The position numbers and the translations under genes are program-made. The notes under the pieces were generated by a model. It worked only from the letters and a program-made list of their open reading frames with translations. It was not told the DNA's origin and did no database searches. This document shows positions 30,870 through 40,650 of a DNA stretch of 40,650 bases, piece by piece. The DNA comes from Paenarthrobacter nitroguajacolicus JCM 14115 (GTDB lineage: Bacteria; Actinomycetota; Actinomycetes; Actinomycetales; Micrococcaceae), in the NCBI GenBank assembly GCA_001313365.1, contig BBFS01000041.1:1-40650 (forward strand), given 5' to 3'. Every line of letters begins with the position of its first letter. Position 1 is the first letter of the stretch.

Positions 30870-31445
30870 AATCCACATCGCGCCCGGTACTGCATACCTT
30901 ATTAACAGGTGCATGTGGATAAGCCTGTGGATACTTAAGGGGACAAGCGCGGTTAATGGGCTTAAAACCCTTAAGCCATCTGTGGATCGTTAAAAACCGG
31001 CCTGGGAGTTGTCCCCCCATCCACACCCTGTTTAAAACCCAGTTAACGCACAATCCGTGAACAGCTTAACCGCGAAACGACGCGGCGAGATCGGGTTATC
31101 CACAGTTTCCACAGCAGTTATTAACACTACGAATCCCAAAAAATTGAAATCCCTCAAATAACAATCTCGTTCTGCCACCCATCCCGTCCCGGAAACGACA
31201 GACCAAGAGCCAGGCCGTAGCCGGCCTGCACTGTCCACATACGAGGGGGGGCCGGCCCGACGGGGATGGGTTAATCGCGGATCTTCCGGCTAAGCTGTCA
31301 GCAGCGCTCCCATCCTCGGGTCTGCTTGTAGTTCGCTAAGTGCGGACCATGCAGGTTCCGGTGCCGGACTGCGAAGATTTAGCGGCCTCCAAGCAGGAAG
31401 CCGCAGCTACTACATGGCAGCAGCAATGAAAGGCGGCACCCTTCC
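30870..31445. promoter_or_regulatory. Chromosomal replication origin oriC (dnaA-dnaN intergenic region)
   Basis: 576 bases without a gene. Boxes: TGTGGATAA (30914, perfect, reverse), TGTGGATAC (30926, 12 bases on), TGTGGATCG (30981), a weak atccaca in the C run near 31019, and TTATCCACA (31096, perfect) directly followed by GTTTCCACA (31105). An AT-rich stretch (about 31114-31165, ttattaacactacgaatccc and onward with a run of A) next to the perfect box is the best candidate for the DNA unwinding element. The second part should hold the dnaN promoter. Position and contents are those of actinobacterial oriC. Confidence 0.88.
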
Positions 31446-32573
31446 GTGAAGTTCAGAGTCGACCGCGACGTCCTGGCAGAAGCCGTTACGTGGACCGCGC
31501 GGTCGTTGTCTCCGCGGCCGCCCGTACCCGTGCTGTCCGGCCTCCTCCTCAAAGCCGAGGCAGGAACCGTTAGCCTGTCCAGCTTTGACTACGAGACCTC
31601 AGCTCGTTTGGAAATCCCCCGCGGATATCGCTGTTGAGGGCACCATCTTGGTTTCCGGGCGCTTGTTGGCAGACATCTGCCGCAGCTTCCGTCGGCTCCT
31701 GTGGAAGTTGAGACAGATGGCAGCAAAGTCACTCTCACCTGCCGCCGAAGCAGCTTCCACCTGGCCACCATGCCCGAGTCCGAGTACCCGGCACTTCCGG
31801 CACTTCCTGCGATCAGCGGTACCTTGCCGGGCGACGCTTTCGCCCAAGCCGTATCCCAGGTGATCATTGCAGCAAGCAAGGATGACACCCTGCCGATCCT
31901 CACCGGCGTCCGCATGGAGATCGAGGATGACCTCATCACGCTCCTCGCCACGGACCGCTACCGCCTCGCCATGCGCGAGGTCCCGTGGAAGCCTGTCACC
32001 CCGGGCATTTCCACCAGCGCACTGGTGAAATCCAAAACCCTGAACGAAGTGGCCAAAACCCTCGGTGGCAGCGGCGACATCAACCTCGCGCTTGCTGACG
32101 ACGACAGCCGCCTCATTGGCTTCGAAAGTGGTGGACGGACCACCACTTCACTTCTGGTTGACGGCGACTACCCCCAAGATCCGTTCACTCTTCCCGGACT
32201 CCACGCCGATCCACGCAACAGTCCAGACCCAGGAACTCGTCGAGGCCGTTCGCCGTGTCTCACTTGTGGCAGAGCGAAACACCCCCGGTCCGTCTTGCCT
32301 TCACCCAAGGACTACTGAATCTCGACGCCGGTACTGGTGAAGATGCTCAGGCTTCCGAGGAGCTGGAAGCCCAGCTTTCCGGTGAAGACATCACCGTTGC
32401 TTCAACCCGCACTACTTGGTTGAAGCTTGAGCGTCATCGAAACCAAATACGTTCGATTTTCCTTCACCACCGCCCCCCCGAAACCGGCCATGATCACGGC
32501 CCAGGCTGAAGCAGACGGCGAAGACCAGGATGACTACCGCTACCTAGTGATGCCGGTCCGCCTTCCCAACTAG
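31446..32573 (+). CDS. dnaN: DNA polymerase III beta subunit (sliding clamp)
   Basis: Ring-shaped processivity clamp of about 375 residues. GTG 31446 gives MKFRVDRDVLAEAVTWTARS; VPVLSGLLLKAEAGTVSLSS is the first-domain signature. TLPILTGVRMEIEDDLITLL and ATDRYRLAMREVPW mark the second domain, and the C-terminus ends YRYLVMPVRLPN, the usual hydrophobic cleft end. Frame breaks near 31615 (EIP-ADIAVEG), 31690, 32175 (DYP-KIRSLFPDS), 32285, 32405 and 32470; all pieces are in order. Transcribed away from oriC, followed by gnd. Confidence 0.93.
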
Positions 32574-32638
32574 CTGCGAGCCAATTGGCCCCAGCCCGGT
32601 ACCGTCTCCCGCCACCTCCACAGAAAAGAGTCCACACT

Positions 32639-33524
32639 GTGCACATCGGACTGATCGGCCTCGGAAAAATGGGTTTCAACATGCGGGAACGCATGCGGAA
32701 CGGTGGTATTGAGGTCACAGGTTTTGATCGCAATCCGGACGTCACGGACGTCGGGTCAGTTGATGAACTAATCGCTGCATTACCCACTCCTCGGTTGGTG
32801 TGGGTAATGGTTCCATCCGGTGCCATCACGGATGCTGTCGTAACGGAGCTGGGCGAGAAACTCAGCCCGGTGACTTGGTCATCGACGGCGGCAACTCACG
32901 ATTCACGGAAGACCAGAAGCACGCTGCTGCACTCGCCGAAAAGAGCATCCGCTTCGCGGATTGCGGTGTATCCGGCGGTGTTTGGGGGGGCCTCCAGAAC
33001 GGTTACGGCCTCATGGCAGGCGGCGCTGACGAGGACATTGAACTGGCCATGCCGGTTTTCGATGCACTCCGTCCCGAGGGTGAACGGGCAGACAGCTTCG
33101 TCCACGTTGGTGGAGTTGGTGCCGGCCACTACGCCAAGATGGTTCACAACGGCATCGAGTATGGCCTCATGCAGGCGTACGCCGAGGGTTACGAATTGCT
33201 GGCTGCAAAAGACATCGTGAAGGACCTTCCGGGGACTTTCCGTGCATGGCAAAAGGGCACGGTTGTCCGTTCGTGGCTCTTGGACCTCATGGTCAAGGCC
33301 CTCGACGAAGATCCGGGCTTGGCTCGATCGATGACTATGTTGAGGACTCCGGCGAAGGCCGTTGGACCGTGGAAGAAGCAATCGCCAACGCAGTGCCCGC
33401 GCCTGCAATCACGGCCGCACTCTTTGCCCGCTTTGCCTCCCGCGAAGACAATTCACCTGCCATGAAGATGGTTTCCGCACTACGCCACCAGTTCGGCGGA
33501 CACGCCACCCGTCCGGCCAACTAG
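32639..33524 (+). CDS. gnd: 6-phosphogluconate dehydrogenase (decarboxylating), short GndA type
   Basis: Oxidises 6-phosphogluconate to ribulose 5-phosphate and CO2. GTG 32639 starts MHIGLIGLGKMGFNMRERM, the nucleotide-binding motif. The end of the second strand reads EVTGFDRNPD; an Asp there is typical of NAD-preferring enzymes, while NADP enzymes usually have Asn-Arg, so NAD use is predicted. Substrate motifs are DGGNSRFTEDQ, CGVSGGVWG and MVHNGIEYGLMQAYAEGYEL. About 295 residues, the short form. Frame breaks near 32873 and 33322, plus an extra Gly at 32985 from a seven-G run. Its place between dnaN and recF is common in Actinobacteria, although it has no replication role. Confidence 0.9.
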
Positions 33525-33547
33525 GCCGCAGGAGTCCTGCAAACGGC

Positions 33548-34746
33548 GTGTACCTCGAACATCTTTCGCTGACGGATTTCCGAAGCTATGCACAGGTCGA
33601 CCTGAAACTCGGCCCCCGGCGTGACGGTCTTGGTGGGTTCCAACGGAATCGGCAAGACCAACCTCATGGAAGCCATCGGGTACCTGGCGACCTTGAGTTC
33701 CCACCGGGTCAGCACGGACGCTCCACTTCTTCGTTTCGGCACGGAGCGCGCCATGATCCGGGCGAGGCTCGTCCGTGGCGAGCAGTCAACGGTCATCGAG
33801 CTTGAGATCAACTCCGGGCGGGCGAACCGGGGACGTATCAACCGCAGCAACCCGGTCCGTGCCAGGGACATTTTGGGGGATCTGCCAAACAGTGTTGTTC
33901 GCGCCCGAGGATTTGGCGTTGGTCAAGGGCGATCCTTCGAACCGTAGGCGCTTTCTGGACGAGCTGCTGGTGAGCCTCGTTCCGCGGCACGCCGCAACCC
34001 GCAGCGACTACGACCGTGTGTTGAAGCAACGCAATGCGCTGCTGAAGTCGGCCCGTGCCGGCAAGTTCACCGCCGGGCATGAGGCAACCCTGGATGTCTG
34101 GGATCAGCACATGGCCCGTGCCGGCGCGGAACTCCTGCATGCACGCCTGGAACTTGTGGAGCGCTTGCGTCCCCCCCACCTGAACAGCGCTTATGCCCAA
34201 CTTACTGATGGTTCCAAGGACGCTGGAGCCGTCTACCGCTCAACCATTCAGGGCGTACTTGACGACGACGGCGGCCGGCCGAGCAGGGAACGGAGCCTTC
34301 GGCGTCGGTTGATGACCTTCGGCTGCTGTCCGTTGATGAACTTACAGAGCGCTACATCCAGCCTTCGCAGCCTCCAGGAAAAAGGAACTCGAACGCGGTA
34401 TCTCCTTGGTAGGTCCGCACCGCGACGAACTGGAACTCGTGCTGGGGCAGGCCCCCCCGCCAAGGGCTATGCGTCCCATGGTGAAACGTGGTCCATGTGC
34501 CTGTCACTGCGACTGGCCTCTTACTATGTGATGCTGGATGACGCCCGGACCGGTGCACTGCGCCCATCCTCATCCTGGACGATGTTTTTGCCGAACTCGA
34601 TGTCCACCGGCGGCGTAAACTGGCAGCAATCGTCGCCGGTGCTGAGCAAGTACTGGTGACTGCCGCCGTCGATGCCGATATCCCCCGAGGAGCTGGCCGG
34701 ACGGCGCGTAACCGTTGTTCCGGGAGGCATCGATGGCGAAGGATAG
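33548..34746 (+). CDS. recF: DNA replication and repair protein RecF
   Basis: SMC-like ATPase that helps load RecA at gaps. GTG 33548 gives [19 protein letters not shown]; Walker A is [20 protein letters not shown], and the family segment [20 protein letters not shown] then RFLDELL is clear. Late motifs are [18 protein letters not shown] and Walker [13 protein letters not shown]. Total about 400 residues. Frame breaks near 33613 (five C where four are expected), 33880, 34280, 34375, 34455, 34560 and 34685. dciA starts inside its last codons (34733). Confidence 0.92.
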
Positions 34747-35287
34747 CCACGACGGACTTCAGCCCGGCCGTGAGCCGGATGAGATTGACGCTGCCCAAGC
34801 GGCCTTGAACCGGATGCGCGAAGCAGCAGCTGCCCGTGGTGAAGTACGGCAACGCGCGCCGAGGCCTGGATCCGCTCCGAAACGCAAAGGGCTGCGGGAT
34901 ACCAGGGGCTTCACCCAATTCCACGGCAGTGGCCGTGATCCCTTGGGACTTGGAAAAGTAGTAGGTCGTTTGGTGGCCGAACGCGGTTGGACATCTCCTG
35001 TGGCCGTCGGCTCGGTCATGGCGGAGTGGGAGACTCTGGTTGGGCCGGACATCTCCGCTCACTGCACGCCCGAGAGTTTCACCGACACCACGCTCCACGT
35101 TCGTTGCGACTCCACGGCCTGGGCTACACAACTGCGGCTGCTGAGCACCAGCCTCCTGGAGATGTTCCGCAATGAACTGGGAGAAGGAGTGGTAACGAGC
35201 ATTCAGGTGCTTGGACCTTCAGCTCCAAGTTGGCGAAAAGGCGGACGCAGCGTTAACGGTCGCGGACCGAGGGACACTTACGGCTAA
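34733..35287 (+). CDS. dciA: DUF721 protein, DciA-like helicase loader
   Basis: 184 residues, uninterrupted. The N-terminus is charged and low complexity ([20 protein letters not shown], then a basic [10 protein letters not shown] stretch). The DUF721 domain follows: [34 protein letters not shown] and [20 protein letters not shown]. Family knowledge: DciA is the ancestral loader or operator of the DnaB helicase in bacteria lacking DnaC/DnaI, and in Actinobacteria it sits between recF and gyrB, as here. ATG 34733 overlaps the recF end by 14 bases, so translation is probably coupled. It is one of the few long genes in the window without a frame error. Confidence 0.9.
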   Translation: MAKDSHDGLQPGREPDEIDAAQAALNRMREAAAARGEVRQRAPRPGSAPKRKGLRDTRGFTQFHGSGRDPLGLGKVVGRLVAERGWTSPVAVGSVMAEWETLVGPDISAHCTPESFTDTTLHVRCDSTAWATQLRLLSTSLLEMFRNELGEGVVTSIQVLGPSAPSWRKGGRSVNGRGPRDTYG

Positions 35288-37716
<2,429 letters not shown>

Positions 37717-37779
37717 GGGCCCACAAGGGCAACTGAATATTCCAGAACTGACATATACCTGAAACGGAAACCTTAGATT

Positions 37780-40461
37780 ATGAGTGACGAAACTCCCGAA
37801 GTCCCGGCGGAATCCAACGCTGACGACGTCATCCTCGAGGGCGATGTGCTGACCGACCGCGTGGAACAGGTGGACCTGCAGACGGAAATGCAGCGGTCCT
37901 ACTTGGACTACGCCATGGCCGTTATCGTCGGCCGCGCCCTCCCGGATGTCCGTGACGGCCTTAAGCCGGTGCACCGCCGCGTTCTGTACGCAATGTTCGA
38001 CGGCGGATACCGCCCCCCCGACCGCTCTTTCAACAAGTGCGCCCGCGTTGTGGGCGACGTTATGGGTACGTACCACCCGCACGGCGACATGGCGATCTAC
38101 GATGCCTGGTCCGCTTGATCCAGGACTGGACCATGCGCTACCCGCTGGCACTCGGCCAAGCAACTTCGGTTCGCCCGGCAACGACGGCGCTGCTGCACCG
38201 CGTTACACCGAAACCAAGATGGCCCAGCTGGCGATGGAAATGGTCCGCGACATCGACGAGGAAACCGTCGACTTCCAGGACAACTACGACGGCAAGAACC
38301 AGGAACCCACCATCCTGCCGGCGCGTTTCCCCCCCAACCTGTTGGTCAACGGCTCCTCAGGTATCGCCGTCGGTATGGCCACCAACATTCCGCCGCATAA
38401 CCTTCGCGAGGTTGCCGAAGGCGTCCAGTGGGCGCTTGATAACCCCCCCACCGCCACGCGCGAAGAGCTCCTCGAAGCACTGCTGCTCCGGATAAAGGGC
38501 CCCCCCGACTTCCCCCCCACGGGCGCCACCATTCTTGGCCACAAGGGCATCGAAGACGCGTACCGAACCGGCCGAGGCTCCATCACCATGCGGGCCGTGG
38601 TCAACGTGGAGGAACTCCAAGGCCGCACGTGCCTGGTGGTAACCGAGCTTCCGTACCAGCCAACCCGGACAACCTGGCCATCAAGATTGCCGAACTGGTC
38701 AAGGACGGCAAGATTTCAGGCATTGCTGACCTCCGCGATGAAACCTCCGGCCGTACCGGCCAGCGCCTGGTGATTGTGCTCAAGCGCGATGCCGTGGCCA
38801 AGGTTGTACTCAACAACCTTTATAAGCACACGCAGTTGCAGGACAACTTCTCGGCGAACATGCTGGCAATTGTCGACGGCGTTCCGCGCACCTTGAGCCT
38901 TGACGCCTTCATCCGGCACTGGGTTGCGCACCAGATGGATGTCATTGCACGCCGCACCCGCTACCGCCTGCGCAAGGCCGAGGAAGAGGCGCACATCCTG
39001 CGCGCACTCCTCAAGGCACTGGACATGCTGGACGAGGTCATTGCCCTCATCCGCGCGTCCAACACCACAGAGGCTGCCCGTGAAGGCCTCATGGAACTCC
39101 TGGAGATCGACGAACTCCAGGCCCGCGCCATCCTGGACATGCAGCTGCGCCGTCTAGCCGCACTGGAACGCCAGAAGATCCAGGATCGCCACTCCGAGCT
39201 CGAGTCGATGATCGAGGAATACAACTCGATCCTTGCTTCCGAGGAGCGGCAGCGCCAGATCATCAGTGAAGAACTCGCAGAGATTGTGGCCAAGCACGGC
39301 GACGACCGCCGCACCCACATCCTGATGGGTTTCGACGGCGACATGTCCATGGAGGACTTGATCCCCCGAAGAGGAAATGGTTGTCACCATCACCCGTGGC
39401 GGCTACGTAAAGCGCACCCGCAGCGACAACTACCGTTCGCAGCAGCGTGGCGGCAAGGGCATCAAGGGCGCACAGTTGCGTGGCGACGACGTGGTGGAGC
39501 ACTTCTTCGTCACCACCACGCACCACTGGTTGCTGTTCTTTACCAACCTTGGACGCGTGTACCGGGCAAAGGCTTACGAACTGGCAGAAGCCGGCCGCGA
39601 TGCCAAGGGCCAGCACGTTGCCAACTTGCTGGCGTTCCAGCCGGATGAGCATATCGCCCAGGTCCTTGACCTGCGGGACTACCAGCAGGCTCCTTACTTG
39701 GTGCTGGCCACGAAGAACGGTTTGGTCAAGAAGACACGGTTGGAGACTATGACACCAACCGTACGGCCGGCGTCATCGCCATTAACCTGCGCGATGAGGA
39801 CGAACTTGTCTCGGCCCAGCTGGTCAGCGAAACCGATGACCTGCTCCTGGTGTCACGCAAGGGCCAGTCCATCCGCTTCACGGCCACCGATGATGCTTTG
39901 CGTCCCATGGGCCGCGCCACGTCCGGTGTGACCGGTATGAAGTTCCGTGAAGACGACGAACTGCTCGCCGCAGACGTAGTCCAGGACGGATCCTTCGTGT
40001 TCATCGTGACCGAGGGCGGCTACGCCAAGCGGACCGCAGTGGACGAATACCGTCTGCAGGGCCGTGGCGGCTTGGGCATCAAGGTGGCCAAGCTTGCTGA
40101 AGACCGCGGTGACCTCGTTGGCGCACTGATCGTGCAGGAAGAGGACGAGGTCCTGGTGGTCATGGAGGGTGGCAAGGTGGTGCGCTCGGCCGTGACCGGC
40201 GTTCCCGCCAAGGGCCGCGACACCATGGGCGTCATCTTTGCCAAGCCGGACAAGAATGATCGCATTATCGAGGTTGCGCGCAACAGCGAACGCGGCTTGG
40301 AAGTAGAAGAGTCAGAGGACGGACTCGACGATGACGTAACGTTGGCTGCAAACGACGGCGCCTCCGAGGCGACCGTGACGGACGAAACGGAAAACGACGC
40401 AGACCCGGAAATCGAAACGGGCGCGGAGCTGAACGAAGACAATACCGGAGGTAACGAGTGA
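37780..40461 (+). CDS. gyrA: DNA gyrase subunit A
   Basis: DNA-cleaving subunit of gyrase. ATG 37780 gives [16 protein letters not shown], with an N-terminal extension before [20 protein letters not shown]. The quinolone region reads [15 protein letters not shown] and the catalytic Tyr is in [19 protein letters not shown]. The C-terminal pinwheel contains the GyrA-box [10 protein letters not shown]. About 890 residues with an acidic tail ending EDNTGGNE. Extra prolines in YRPPDRS, RFPPNLL, NPPTATR and GPPDFPPTG come from seven-C runs. Frame breaks lie near 38105 (DA-LVRLIQ), 38160, 38658, 39365 and 39745. Its TGA overlaps the next GTG. Confidence 0.95.
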
Positions 40462-40650
40462 GTAATTCCGACTCATATCCCAAGCCGAGCACAGGTGTCC
40501 CCCCCGGCGGACTCCGGCAGCCTCGGGCAGCGCACAGGCAGGAACACCTGCACGGCCCCCAGCAGCGTCCCGGAACCGGTTCTTCCGCGCCGGCGCAGCC
40601 GGAGCACGTCCTGCAGGCGGCACCAACTCCACCCAGCGGCCTACCGGTGC
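40458..40650 (+). CDS. Start of the gene after gyrA, probable DUF3566 membrane protein (partial)
   Basis: GTG 40458 overlaps the gyrA stop as GTGA and begins [15 protein letters not shown]. After the six-C run at 40499 the frame is probably wrong: another frame reads [17 protein letters not shown] and later [17 protein letters not shown], a Pro/Ala-rich linker. Family knowledge: in Actinobacteria gyrA is followed by a DUF3566 protein with exactly such an N-terminal linker and two membrane helices; those helices would be beyond the window. The identity rests on position and composition only. Confidence 0.6.
   Translation, partial: MSNSDSYPKPSTGVPPGGLRQPRAAHRQEHLHGPQQRPGTGSSAPAQPEHVLQAAPTPPSGLPV

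Overview
The window is about 40.6 kb of a high-GC actinobacterial chromosome spanning the replication-origin region. The gene order rpmH-dnaA-oriC-dnaN-gnd-recF-dciA-gyrB-gyrA, with rnpA-yidD-yidC-jag-rsmG-parA-parB running the other way, is the classical actinobacterial origin layout. Protein style, GTG starts and the left-flank gene content suggest Micrococcaceae (Arthrobacter sensu lato). The genus is inference from memory.

Left arm (1-11.1 kb), accessory and metabolic genes: a LuxR-type response regulator and its histidine kinase; a divergent FtsX-type ABC permease and ATPase; an HxlR regulator divergent from an NAD(P)-binding oxidoreductase; a phytoene-desaturase-like FAD enzyme overlapping a GT87 glycosyltransferase; a 47-residue small protein with a perfect ribosome binding site; and a histidine phosphatase overlapping a CCA tRNA nucleotidyltransferase. 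From 11.2 to 17.3 kb lie a NUDIX hydrolase, the lipid II flippase MurJ, a membrane protein with a degenerate kinase-like N-terminus and a discoidin-like C-terminus, then trxB and trxA.

From 17.3 to 23.25 kb I see no credible gene. This stretch holds ten perfect parS cores (GTTTCACGTGAAAC) and, at its middle, two arrays of DnaA-box-like 9-mers repeated at 12-bp intervals. An eleventh parS lies inside parA. The stretch looks like a dedicated chromosome-organisation locus next to parAB, and is the most interesting feature of the window.

Right arm (23.3-40.65 kb): parB, parA, rsmG, jag, yidC, yidD, rnpA and rpmH on the minus strand; DnaA boxes on both sides of dnaA; then dnaA, oriC, dnaN, gnd, recF, dciA, gyrB, gyrA and the start of a gene that by position is a DUF3566 protein, all on the plus strand.

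Caution about the sequence itself: nearly every long gene is broken by small indels, mostly in G/C runs. Many C4 or G4 runs that invariant protein motifs require appear as runs of 7, adding an in-frame Pro or Gly (GyrA, GyrB, MurJ, RsmG); others gain or lose one base. Essential genes such as dnaA, dnaN, gyrA, gyrB, recF, yidC and rnpA cannot all be dead, so I treat the breaks as sequence errors. Each gene is given as one CDS across its frameshifts.
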